Assembly: GCF_008370495.1 (NCBI RefSeq)
Contig: NZ_VTUX01000002.1
Location: forward strand, 310,001-374,000
DNA from: Pseudohalioglobus sediminis
Lineage (GTDB): Bacteria > Pseudomonadota > Gammaproteobacteria > Pseudomonadales > Halieaceae
Reading direction: 5' to 3'
Length of the DNA: 64,000 nt
The notes beneath the pieces are model-generated. The model was not told the origin of the DNA and made no database searches. It was given only the letters and a program-made list of their open reading frames with translations. The translations under genes were made by a program, and so were the position numbers. Below are positions 9,612 through 17,848 of the stretch, one piece after another. Position 1 is the first letter of the stretch. Each line of letters opens with the position of its first letter.

Positions 9612-10373
9612 ATGGGAACTTTTGTTATTACCGGCGGTGCCAGCGGTATCGGCAAGGCCATAGCCGACAAACTGCGCGACGACGGTCACAACTGTCTCAG
9701 CCTCGACCTGCAGACGGCTGACATCGTTGCCGACCTGTCCTCGCCTGCGGGGCGCCAGCAGGCGGCAAAGGATATCGAAGCCGCCACCGCTGGCGAACTG
9801 AGCGGGCTGGTTACCAGCGCGGGCGTCGGCTCACACCTACCCGACATGGGGCTGATCACCGAGGTCAATTACTTTGGCACCGTGGAACTCGTCGAAGCAC
9901 TGCGCCCGTTACTTGCACGCAACAGGGCGAGCGTGCTGCTGGTCTCATCCAATTCCGCACCCATGCCGACCAATGACGACTTCGTCGACAGGCTGCTCGA
10001 TGGCGACCGGGAGGCAGCCAGGGCACTCGCCGAGTCAATGCATGGCCAGCAGGTCTATTCCGGGACCAAGCAGGCGGTGACGCGCTGGATGCGCAGGCAC
10101 ACCGTCGCCTGTGCCGAGGCAGGTATTCGCATTAATGCGATCGGGCCGGGTTACACCCGTACACCACTGAGTCTGGCTGCCGAAGACCACCCCCAGTATG
10201 GCGAGGCGATCAAACAGTTCATCGCCACTATCCCTATCGGCAGGCCCGGGCAACCGGAGGACATGGCCGAGGCGGCCAGCTTCCTGCTCAGCGAGCGCGC
10301 CAGTTTTATCTGCGGCGCCATGCTCTATGTTGACGGCGGGCACGACGCGATGATGCGACCCGACGCACTGTAA
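9612..10373 (+). CDS. SDR resembling 3-alpha-hydroxysteroid dehydrogenase/carbonyl reductase
   Basis: This 253-residue SDR has the short N-terminus MGTFVITGGASGIG, the sequence ADIVADLSSPAGRQQA, the active-site VYSGTKQA and a C-terminus VDGGHDAMMRP. That layout, including the reduced aspartate region after beta-2 and the DAxMRP ending, closely recalls HsdA of Comamonas testosteroni, which interconverts 3-alpha-hydroxy and 3-keto steroids. The resemblance is from memory, not from a search. The start has a good SD (CAGGAG) eight bases upstream. It is the last gene of the plus-strand run that begins with the MaoC fusion. Other hydroxy-acid or alcohol substrates remain possible. Confidence 0.82.
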   Translation: MGTFVITGGASGIGKAIADKLRDDGHNCLSLDLQTADIVADLSSPAGRQQAAKDIEAATAGELSGLVTSAGVGSHLPDMGLITEVNYFGTVELVEALRPLLARNRASVLLVSSNSAPMPTNDDFVDRLLDGDREAARALAESMHGQQVYSGTKQAVTRWMRRHTVACAEAGIRINAIGPGYTRTPLSLAAEDHPQYGEAIKQFIATIPIGRPGQPEDMAEAASFLLSERASFICGAMLYVDGGHDAMMRPDAL

Positions 10374-10552
10374 CAGGGCGTCGACCCGCAGCCACTGCCC
10401 CGGGTCTGCCCGGGAAGGAGACGGGAGACGGGCGATCGCGAAACACGGGGGCAACGCCGTGACCTCGCGACAGCGCCGTAGCCGGTCAGCTGATCAGGGC
10501 AACGGCTACCGCTGCTTTCCTGTTGCCGTATGCAGGCAACCCAGGTGAGCTG

Positions 10553-10960
10553 TCACTCTGAGCCGACAGCTTCCTTGGTGGCATCCCAGGCTTTTTCACT
10601 GCCTTCCTTGGTCGCGTCCCAGGCCTTTTCACTGCCTTCCTTGGTCGCGTCCCAGGCCTTTTCACTGCCTTCCTTGGTGGCGTCCCAGGCTTTTTCAGTG
10701 CCGTCCTTGGTGGCGTCCCACGCTTTTTCACTGCCTTCCTTGGTAGCGTCCCAGGCTTTTTCAGTGCCCTCCTTGGTCGCATCCCAGGCTTTTTCACTGC
10801 CTTCCTTGGTTGCTTCCCAGGTTTCACTGGATGCTTCCTTGGTGCTCTCCCACGCATCGCCCGTCGCTTCCTTGGCATTGTCCATGTGGCTTTCATCCTC
10901 CGCGAACACGGGCACAGAGAGACAGAGTGAAGACAGTATTACCGCTATGGCTTTTTTCAT
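10553..10960 (-). CDS. Secreted LEA-like 11-mer repeat protein
   Basis: This 135-residue protein has a signal peptide (residues 1-20, ending VFA) followed by nine complete 11-residue repeats and one partial repeat with the consensus KEGSEKAWDAT. The 11-residue period with Lys/Glu/Asp and one Trp per repeat predicts an amphipathic or disordered helix like group 3 LEA proteins, which protect membranes or proteins under water stress. After signal cleavage it would be periplasmic or membrane-associated. The start has a GAGG six bases upstream. A small frame ends two bases before the ATG, suggesting an operon. The function is not established; an apolipoprotein-like lipid-binding helix is an alternative. 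Confidence 0.75.
   Translation of the reverse strand: MKKAIAVILSSLCLSVPVFAEDESHMDNAKEATGDAWESTKEASSETWEATKEGSEKAWDATKEGTEKAWDATKEGSEKAWDATKDGTEKAWDATKEGSEKAWDATKEGSEKAWDATKEGSEKAWDATKEAVGSE
10577..10873 (-). repeat. 33-bp tandem repeats inside the LEA-like gene
   Basis: Nine consecutive 33-base units encode the 11-residue repeats. The central and C-terminal units are nearly identical at DNA level, differing mainly in third positions and in Ser/Thr and Glu/Asp codons, so they look recently amplified. Copy number is likely to vary between strains. Confidence 0.85.
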
Positions 10961-10962
10961 GA

Positions 10963-11160
10963 TTACCTCGAGGTTGTTTGGTTATCGGACGAATCGTCAC
11001 CGACAAAAGTATAGACGCCCGTTCCAGCCCGGCAAACTTGTTGCTGGCCGTATCTTTCGTGTCGAGAACGGCTTAGCCCCTGGCATTGAATAGCGCCTTC
11101 CGGGGTGCTTCCTGTGGCTGCAACGCCGCAGGTCGCAACCAACAGCAAAAACAGGCACAA
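10963..11160 (-). CDS. Possible small secreted protein upstream of the LEA-like gene
   Basis: A 65-codon frame begins at a TTG with CLFLLLVATCGVAATG, which looks like a signal or lipoprotein leader, and continues into a Cys-containing polar tail (VCRAGTGVYTFVGDD). Its TAA lies two bases before the ATG of the LEA-like gene. That spacing is typical of translational coupling and is the main argument for the gene. Against it, the only available start overlaps the T tract of the receptor terminator and has no clear SD, so the start may be wrong or the frame not translated. I do not recognise the family. Confidence 0.3.
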   Translation of the reverse strand: MCLFLLLVATCGVAATGSTPEGAIQCQGLSRSRHERYGQQQVCRAGTGVYTFVGDDSSDNQTTSR

Positions 11161-11190
11161 AAAAGCCGCGCCGGTGATAGCGGCGCGGCA
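11159..11190 (-). terminator. Rho-independent terminator of the TonB-dependent receptor gene
   Basis: On the minus strand a perfect 9-base GC stem (11182-11190 with 11166-11174) with a 7-base loop is followed by seven T. It lies 35 bases after the receptor stop codon. Confidence 0.88.
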
Positions 11191-11225
11191 ATAGAGGCCC
11201 TCATGGGCACCACACTACACAGGGA

Positions 11226-13571
11226 TCAGAACTCGTAGCCTACTGAAACGGCCCAGGTACGCGGCATGTTGTAGCCGGCGGTCTGGAACAGGGTCAGGTC
11301 GAAGGTATTGGTAATCACCCGCTTGTCTTCCAGGTTCTTACCCTCCAGCGCTACACGCCAGTGCCCGTTGGCACTGCGGAAAGCTGCGATGGCGTTCCAT
11401 ATGGCGTGCTCTTCCTGGATCTGCGCATCAGCTGCCGGGCTGGTCAGGTCGATAGGCGAGTTGGTGTAGGACTCGGTGCGGTAAGACACATCGGTACCCA
11501 CCATCATGCTGCCCCAGTCTGACAGGTCGAAGTCATAGCTGACCCGGCCCTGCACCGTCCACTCAGGCGAGAAACCGATTGCGGTGGTGTCGGCGAGATC
11601 ACCCTCGGCGGAGTCAAATTTCTTCACATCCACATCCAGGTAACCCACGTTCAGGCCGAGGGTCAGGCCGCTGATAGCCGGCAGCCAGGTCAGCTCGATT
11701 TCAGCACCGCTGGTTTCCAGCTCACCAACGTTGTCCACGAACTCCTCCAGGTTCCCGTCGCGCAGGCCGATAGTAGCCAGCTGCTTGTCCTGGTAGTCGT
11801 TGAAGAAGATCTCACCGTTGGCGCGCAGGCTGCCGTCCAGCCAGGTCGTCTTCATGCCCAGGGTGTAGGAATCGACTGTTTCAGGGTCGTAAGCCGTGCT
11901 CTTGCCGCTCTGGTTCTGGAAACCACCGGACTTGAAGCCGCTGGAGAAGCCGGCGTAGACCATCACGTCATCCGTAGTGAACCAGGTCAGACGGGCGCTG
12001 GGAGAGAACTCGGTCCAGTCGTCCTTGGCATAGGTAGGCTCGGGGAAGGAAATGTTGATGGCATCAGTGAACGGTGTGGCCCAGCCAGCAAAGTTCGGGC
12101 TGGCGGCAGCAGCGTCACCCTGCCCCGGCGCAATAGCCAGCGGTACGATGCCGAAGGGTGCGTTCGCGAGAGCCACCGCATAGATTTGCTGGTTGACCGT
12201 GGCTTCCTGGCGCTCTTCTTTTTCGTCCTTGGTGTAACGGCCACCCAGGGACAACTGCCAGCTTTCCGCGAAATCCCAGTCCACGTTCGCGTAGACCGAC
12301 ATGGATTCAATATCGCGGTCGTCAACGAAGGTATCCTTGACCTGCAGGGTCGAACCGAGCAGACGCGGGTACTGGGTGGTGGAACCGCTTATCGCGGCGC
12401 TGCCATCAAGGTAGTAAACACCCATGACCGCGGCCAGGGAATCCCCGGTGTAGTTCAACTGGAATTCCTGGCTGAAATCCTCGAACTCACGATCATTGAT
12501 AGTGTGGATGAAGCGCTGCTCACTGCCGTCAAAGTCAAAGGGCTGCACGTGATCAGTGTCGCGCTGTGCAGTGATGGACTTCAGTGCCCAGCGATCACCG
12601 ATATCCCAGTCGATGGTCAGCGACAGCGTGGTCGACTCGATCTCGTACTGGTTCAGCAGGGCGCCCTGCTCCGTGGAGATTTCATCCGGATCGGAAGGCA
12701 GGGACACATCATTAGGCGTCTGCAGCAGTCCGGTACCCGGGGCCAGGAAGAAATTGGCGCCATTGGTGAAGAAGTCCAGCTGCGCCATGATGTCCGCCGC
12801 CACACCACTGCGATTGGGAACACGTGGAGCCGACTCATCCTTGTTGTAGTCGCCAGCCAGCTTGAAGCGCAGGTTATCTGTCGCATTCCAGACCAGGGCA
12901 CCGCGGTAGGCCGACACGTCCTGGTCCCAGTACTCTTCACCATCAAGGGTGTTTTCCTGTATGCCATCGCGCTCACGATACAGGGCACCAAAGTTGCCCA
13001 GCAGGGTATCGCCGATGATGGGGCCAGAAATATTGCCCTTGACCTGCATCAGGTCAAATTCACCGGTTTTGAACTCGATGTCACCGGTGAGTTCGTCGGT
13101 CGGCTCACGAGAGACGTACTTGATGGCGCCGCCGATGGTGTTGCGCCCGTACAGGTTACCCTGGGGGCCCTTGAGCATTTCGATGCGCTCAACGTCATAG
13201 ACTTCCAGCAGCGAGCCGGTAGCGCGGTTCATGTACACGTCATCAACGTAAATACCCACACCCTGGGCAAACTGCGGGTCGTTACCGATACCGCGCATGA
13301 ACACCACCACAGAACCTGCCTGCAGGCCACCGGTCTCTGTGAGCGTGATATTCGGGGTCATGCGTTCCAGGTCTTCTATGCGGTCGACCTGCGCGTCCTG
13401 GAGCTGTGCAGTATTAAACGCAGAGACAGCCATGGGCACGTCCTGCAGGCTCTCCGAGCGCTTCCGGGCGGTGACCACGACCTCTTCGAGCTGGGCGGCG
13501 GCGTAATCGGTTGCGCCCACGGCAGCGATCACGGCCAAGCTCAGGAATGTTTGTTTGAATGGCTTGTGCAT
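11226..13571 (-). CDS. TonB-dependent outer-membrane receptor
   Basis: This 781-residue receptor has a signal peptide ending near AAA, then the TonB box-like EEVVVTARKR and a plug domain with MRGIGNDPQFAQGVGIYVDDVY and GPQGNLYGRNTIGGAIKY. A 22-strand barrel ends in the terminal aromatic VGYEF. It should take up a substrate across the outer membrane using TonB energy. I placed the start at MHKPF (13571), because GAGGAG lies eight bases upstream; an earlier in-frame codon at 13601 is not supported. A strong terminator follows the gene. It is divergent from the flavoenzyme gene, and a complete TonB2-type operon lies about 4 kb away. The ligand is not known; the locus suggests an organic nutrient rather than iron. 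Confidence 0.93.
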   Translation of the reverse strand: MHKPFKQTFLSLAVIAAVGATDYAAAQLEEVVVTARKRSESLQDVPMAVSAFNTAQLQDAQVDRIEDLERMTPNITLTETGGLQAGSVVVFMRGIGNDPQFAQGVGIYVDDVYMNRATGSLLEVYDVERIEMLKGPQGNLYGRNTIGGAIKYVSREPTDELTGDIEFKTGEFDLMQVKGNISGPIIGDTLLGNFGALYRERDGIQENTLDGEEYWDQDVSAYRGALVWNATDNLRFKLAGDYNKDESAPRVPNRSGVAADIMAQLDFFTNGANFFLAPGTGLLQTPNDVSLPSDPDEISTEQGALLNQYEIESTTLSLTIDWDIGDRWALKSITAQRDTDHVQPFDFDGSEQRFIHTINDREFEDFSQEFQLNYTGDSLAAVMGVYYLDGSAAISGSTTQYPRLLGSTLQVKDTFVDDRDIESMSVYANVDWDFAESWQLSLGGRYTKDEKEERQEATVNQQIYAVALANAPFGIVPLAIAPGQGDAAAASPNFAGWATPFTDAINISFPEPTYAKDDWTEFSPSARLTWFTTDDVMVYAGFSSGFKSGGFQNQSGKSTAYDPETVDSYTLGMKTTWLDGSLRANGEIFFNDYQDKQLATIGLRDGNLEEFVDNVGELETSGAEIELTWLPAISGLTLGLNVGYLDVDVKKFDSAEGDLADTTAIGFSPEWTVQGRVSYDFDLSDWGSMMVGTDVSYRTESYTNSPIDLTSPAADAQIQEEHAIWNAIAAFRSANGHWRVALEGKNLEDKRVITNTFDLTLFQTAGYNMPRTWAVSVGYEF

Positions 13572-13829
13572 TGTGTAGTGCTCCTCATTATTTGTTATCA
13601 CATGCGCTACCGGGAAAGCCTCTTGCGGTGCAGAACGGTATTCGCATGCAGCTATTATGGGAAGCCAGCTCGACCTGTGACAGAACCAGCGCCTTCAACT
13701 TTATGTGCATTTCCGCTCACCTGCGCAGGCAAGACCGCAGATGTCTATAAGACTGGTTTCAGCAGTCCTGTGACGCAGGCCGCGACTGGGCCATAGTGGG
13801 CGCCAGAATAACCACAAGGAGCGGGCCAG
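13572..13829. promoter_or_regulatory. Divergent promoter region between receptor and flavoenzyme
   Basis: These 258 bases separate the starts of the receptor and FadH-like genes and must hold promoters for both. The part next to the receptor is relatively AT-rich. I could not identify a convincing operator or a consensus promoter pair. Confidence 0.45.
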
Positions 13830-15971
13830 ATGGCACAGTCTTTCCCCCACCTACTCTCCCCGGGCCAGATAGGCTCCATGCAGCTGCGCAACCGTGTGGT
13901 GTTGGCCGCCATGGGCTCGAATTTTGCCGAGGCCAGCGGTCACTGCTCCGAGCGCCTGATTAGCTATTACGAGGCCCGTGCCAGGGGTGGTGCCGGCCTG
14001 CTGGTGCTGGAGACCTCGGCGGCCTGCTTTCCCAGCGGCTCGACCATGCCCAATACCGTGGCGTTCTCCGCCGATGAGTTCCTGCCGGGGCTGACCGAAC
14101 TCGCCCAGCGGGTGCACCAGCACGGTGCCAGCATCGTGGCCCAGCTAAATCACGGCGGCAAAATGGCCCAGGAAGACACAGCGGCCGGCAGGCCAATACC
14201 CCTGCCCTCGCTTATGAAACCATCTCCCAGTGATATGTTTCACGTTCTGACGCGCCAGGAAGTAAGGCACTTTATCAAGGCGGCGGGACCGGATGGCAAG
14301 GGCCCCCAGTACTACGAGATGACCGAGGCCGACATCGCCGATGTGGTGCAGGGTTTCGCCAGTGCGGCGGCCCGTGCGCAGCGCGCCGGTTTTGATGGCG
14401 TCGAGATTCACGCCGGTCACGGCTACATGCTGGCCAGTTTTCTCTCGCCCTATACCAACCGGCGGACTGACCGCTACGGCGGCAGTCGCGAAAATCGCGC
14501 CCGTTTCCTGACTGAGGTCATCACGGCGACCCGAGAGGCCACTGGCGGCGGCTTTCCTGTCCTGGTCCGGCTGGACGCCAGGGAGTACCGCATCGAGGGC
14601 GGCATCACGCCGGCAGACTGTGTGACGACAGCGCAACTGTGTGAGCAGGCTGGTGCCGATGCCATCGACGTTAGCGCCTATGGCAATGTGGCCCATGCCA
14701 TTGCCTTCACGGAAGCGCCGCTGGTGCACGAGCCCGGCGGCTTCGTCGACTTTGCCATGCAGGTCAAGCGCGCCGTGAACATACCCGTGATCGGGGTCGG
14801 CCGTATTGAGCCTGAGGTCGCCGAGAACCACCTGGCTGCCGGCGACTTCGACTTTCTCGCCATGGGCCGCAAACTGCTGGCGGACCCGGACCTCCCCAAC
14901 AAACTGGCTGGGCAGGACCCCGCTGCTGTGCGCCCCTGTATCTACTGTTATATCTGTGTCAGCCAGATATTCATCAACCAGGCCATGATGTGCGCCGTCA
15001 ACAGCGAGATGGGCCGCGAATGGGAACAAGAGCAGGATGTCATTGCCAGCACCCGGGGGGCACGCAGGGTACTGGTCGTGGGTGGCGGCCCGGGTGGCAT
15101 GGAGGCGGCCCGCTTGCTGGCTTCACAGGGGCACCAGGTAACGCTATGGGAAGGCAGCAAGGATCTGGGAGGCACCGCGCGCATCGCCGCCCTAGCCTAC
15201 CAGCCAAACGAGCGCCTGATCGACTACCTGGCAGCGGAAATACACCGCCTGCCGATTGACCTGCACATGGGCAAGCGCGCCGACGCGGACGCCATTCGCA
15301 AGCAGCAGGCTGATCACGTGATCCTCGCCACGGGGGCGTTGCGCCGCGCACCCGAGATTCCCGGCAAGGAATTGCGCCATGTATTCGACGGTGAGCAACT
15401 GCGCGGTGTGCTCTTCGGCACCGACAAACAGGCCGCTGCGAAACTGTCCGTTTTCGCCAGGCTGGCGATCCGGGTGGGAAGGCTTACCGGCGCACTGCGC
15501 AGTATTTCTCTGCTGCGTTTTGCCTCACGCTACTGGATGCCTATCGCGGATGAGGTAGTGATCATCGGCGGCGGCCTTGTCGGCCTGGAACTGGCTGAAT
15601 ACCTGGTGGAGCGCAAGCGCAAAGTCACGGTACTTGAACCCGGACCTGCACTGGGCGCTGAACTCGCCATCGTGCGTCGCGCGCGCGTGCTGCATCTCCT
15701 GCGCGAGCACGGCGCGACTATCCACAAGAATGCGCCGGTACATCAAATCACGGCACAGGCTGTCGTCTGTGAATTGGATGGCGAAACACATTCCATACCG
15801 GCGAAACAGGTCATTATCGCCCTCGGCGCAGAGGCCGATGACAGCCTCGCCAGCCAGCTTGCAGGCACGGAGGCCGAGGTGCACCGCATCGGCGACTGCC
15901 GCGAAGTGTCCTACATCGACGGTGCCATTCACTCGGCCCGCGAGGTGGTCAACGCGATTCAGCGCGCCTGA
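13830..15971 (+). CDS. FadH/TMADH-like FMN, Fe-S and FAD oxidoreductase
   Basis: This 713-residue protein has an old-yellow-enzyme TIM barrel (about 1-360) with the catalytic HAGH at His194 and His197 and the DRYGGSRENR phosphate region. Next comes a 4Fe-4S motif, Cys370, Cys373, Cys376 and Cys388, then a flavin/pyridine nucleotide domain beginning VLVVGGGPGGMEAARLLA. That is the domain order of 2,4-dienoyl-CoA reductase and trimethylamine dehydrogenase. The reaction is probably NAD(P)H-driven reduction of a conjugated double bond. The C-x2-C-x2-C spacing matches TMADH more than E. coli FadH. Its 3' end overlaps the convergent DUF885 gene by 13 bases. A 2-enoate or steroid double-bond substrate is possible. 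Confidence 0.88.
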   Translation: MAQSFPHLLSPGQIGSMQLRNRVVLAAMGSNFAEASGHCSERLISYYEARARGGAGLLVLETSAACFPSGSTMPNTVAFSADEFLPGLTELAQRVHQHGASIVAQLNHGGKMAQEDTAAGRPIPLPSLMKPSPSDMFHVLTRQEVRHFIKAAGPDGKGPQYYEMTEADIADVVQGFASAAARAQRAGFDGVEIHAGHGYMLASFLSPYTNRRTDRYGGSRENRARFLTEVITATREATGGGFPVLVRLDAREYRIEGGITPADCVTTAQLCEQAGADAIDVSAYGNVAHAIAFTEAPLVHEPGGFVDFAMQVKRAVNIPVIGVGRIEPEVAENHLAAGDFDFLAMGRKLLADPDLPNKLAGQDPAAVRPCIYCYICVSQIFINQAMMCAVNSEMGREWEQEQDVIASTRGARRVLVVGGGPGGMEAARLLASQGHQVTLWEGSKDLGGTARIAALAYQPNERLIDYLAAEIHRLPIDLHMGKRADADAIRKQQADHVILATGALRRAPEIPGKELRHVFDGEQLRGVLFGTDKQAAAKLSVFARLAIRVGRLTGALRSISLLRFASRYWMPIADEVVIIGGGLVGLELAEYLVERKRKVTVLEPGPALGAELAIVRRARVLHLLREHGATIHKNAPVHQITAQAVVCELDGETHSIPAKQVIIALGAEADDSLASQLAGTEAEVHRIGDCREVSYIDGAIHSAREVVNAIQRA

Positions 15972-17773
15972 CGCACGCTTTCCACCCAGTCAGTGACAGC
16001 CTGTTCCAGGATCGGCAGTGGCAGCGATCCGCCGCCCAGCACGACGTCATGGAAGCCACGGATATCGAAATCATCCCCCAGCTCAGCCTCGGCCCGGGCG
16101 CGCAATGACTGTATCTTCAACATCCCCACCTTGTAGGAGGTAGCCTGTCCCGGCGCGACCAGGTAGCGGCGGATCTCGGAGCGCACGGCCGCTTCCGGAA
16201 TGGCGGAGTTGTCCAGCATGTACTGCACAGCCTGCTCTTCCGTCCACCCTTTGGCATGCAGCCCCGTGTCCACTACCAGGCGAATCGCGCGCCAGATTTC
16301 CGCCACCAGGCGGCCAAAATCGTTGTAGGGATCCTCAAACGCGCCCATCTCCCTGGCCAGGTATTCCGAGTACAGTGCCCAACCCTCGGTATAGGCGGAA
16401 TACGTCACATTGGTGCGGAACCGCGGTACGCCGGTCAGCTCCTTGGCAATAGACAATTGCATATGGTGGCCGGGACTGCCCTCGTGGTAGGCGGTGGTTT
16501 CCAGGTCAGTCTTGTTGTAGGCACCGATATCAGACAGATGCACATAGTAGACCCCCGGGCGAGAGCCATCGGCGGTACCGACCTCGTAGAATTGCACCGC
16601 GCCGTCACGCTCCCGATAAGCTTCGACCCGCTTTACAACGAGACTGGATCGGGGCAGCAGGCCGAAATACTCGGGTAGCATGCCGTCCATTTTCGTGAGC
16701 AGCGCCCGGGTCCGGGCCAGGTAAGCCTCACGCCCGGCATCCGTATCGGGGTAATAGAAGCGTGGGTCATCACGCACGAAGGCGAAAAAGGACTGCAAGC
16801 TGCCTTCATAACCTAGCGAACGCATGATGACCTGCATTTCGCGCTGGATGCGTGCCACCTCATCAAGACCCAGTTTATGGATGGCCTCCGCGCTCAGGTC
16901 GGAATGCGTGTAATGACGCAGGCGTTCCTCGTAGTACGCATCACCCTGGGGCAAGCTGGCGGCACCGCGCGCCTGCGCGCGAGCGTTGCCGATATCTTCA
17001 CTGTGCCAGGCAATGAGATCGTTATAGGCAGGCATCAAGTCATTTAGCAGAGCCTCTTGCAAGGACAGGCGCAGCCGCGCGGCCTGCTCGTCATCTGTCA
17101 GGCCGCGTTGTTTGAGGTCAGCAATCTTGGCGCTACCGTCGGCCCACAGCGCCGAGTCGGTCTCGGCATCGTCAAAGGGCTTGCCAGCGATAACGCCGCG
17201 AGACTGCTGCAGCACCACTTCATAGGCAAAACGCGGGGGCCGGATGCCCAGGTCCGCAGCTTTCTTCGTTGTCGCCAGCCATTGCCCGATGGCGCGCGAA
17301 AAACCGCGTACACGTGCCACGTAAGCCTCCATGTCGGCGACCGTGTCAACAACATGGTAATTGAGCAAAAACCTTACAGGGTAAGTCTGGGTCGAACCGA
17401 ACTGGTCGAACACATAGTCGTGGTAGAGATAGGGCCGCGATGCCGCTTCACTGCGAGCGCGAAACAACCAGAAGTCGTAGGAAAGCCGGGCCTGGGGCGA
17501 AAGCTTTGCGTAGTCGAACTGCGTCTGCATTGCCGCGGCGCTGGCGGCAAGCCAGTCGAGCCAGTCAAGTTCAGCCGCAACGCTGAAATCATCGACCTTG
17601 TCGTATTGCTCCTTGCGGCCATGAACCGCAAGCGTCAATGGGCTACGCTGCAGTTCCAGTTCGTATTGTTCATCCAGCCAGCGGTTGAGGCGCTCGCTTT
17701 CATCAGCGGCAAGTGATACTGCGGCCATGGTTGAAACCAGCACGATGGCCAGCACTTTTTGCATCCAATGCAT
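15959..17773 (-). CDS. Secreted DUF885 family hydrolase (putative metallopeptidase)
   Basis: This 604-residue protein has a signal peptide (about residues 1-22) and the DUF885 core, with the metal-site motif HEGSPGHH at residues 430-437 and the downstream YTEGWALYSEYLAREMG containing the third ligand region. The HExxxGHH-like pattern suggests a zinc-dependent peptidase of the gluzincin type, though few family members have been characterised. The start has AGGGAA eight bases upstream. It follows the TPR/TonB operon on the same strand after 75 bases and may be read through from it. Location is expected to be periplasmic or surface-exposed; the substrate is unknown. Confidence 0.85.
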   Translation of the reverse strand: MHWMQKVLAIVLVSTMAAVSLAADESERLNRWLDEQYELELQRSPLTLAVHGRKEQYDKVDDFSVAAELDWLDWLAASAAAMQTQFDYAKLSPQARLSYDFWLFRARSEAASRPYLYHDYVFDQFGSTQTYPVRFLLNYHVVDTVADMEAYVARVRGFSRAIGQWLATTKKAADLGIRPPRFAYEVVLQQSRGVIAGKPFDDAETDSALWADGSAKIADLKQRGLTDDEQAARLRLSLQEALLNDLMPAYNDLIAWHSEDIGNARAQARGAASLPQGDAYYEERLRHYTHSDLSAEAIHKLGLDEVARIQREMQVIMRSLGYEGSLQSFFAFVRDDPRFYYPDTDAGREAYLARTRALLTKMDGMLPEYFGLLPRSSLVVKRVEAYRERDGAVQFYEVGTADGSRPGVYYVHLSDIGAYNKTDLETTAYHEGSPGHHMQLSIAKELTGVPRFRTNVTYSAYTEGWALYSEYLAREMGAFEDPYNDFGRLVAEIWRAIRLVVDTGLHAKGWTEEQAVQYMLDNSAIPEAAVRSEIRRYLVAPGQATSYKVGMLKIQSLRARAEAELGDDFDIRGFHDVVLGGGSLPLPILEQAVTDWVESVRQAR

Positions 17774-17848
17774 GTTATGTTCCCTGTCTGCCAGTCAATG
17801 TCTTATAACGAACAAGGCCAGCAGACCCGCATCAAGGATGGTAGTGGC

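Noticed and set aside
10577-10873. The 33-bp tandem units as a CRISPR-like array
   Set aside because: The units are contiguous and in frame, with no spacers and no cas genes; they encode an 11-residue repeat.
10530-11093. A repetitive 187-codon plus-strand frame opposite the LEA-like gene
   Set aside because: Its repeats are only the antisense reading of the 33-bp units; the minus-strand product has the signal peptide, the SD and the LEA-like pattern.
12186-13796. A 536-codon open frame on the plus strand opposite the TonB-dependent receptor
   Set aside because: It is antisense to a well-supported receptor, shows no domain or leader pattern, and its openness follows from codon bias in GC-rich DNA.
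14145-15029. A 294-codon minus-strand frame inside the FadH-like gene
   Set aside because: It is antisense to a clear flavoenzyme with no independent features.
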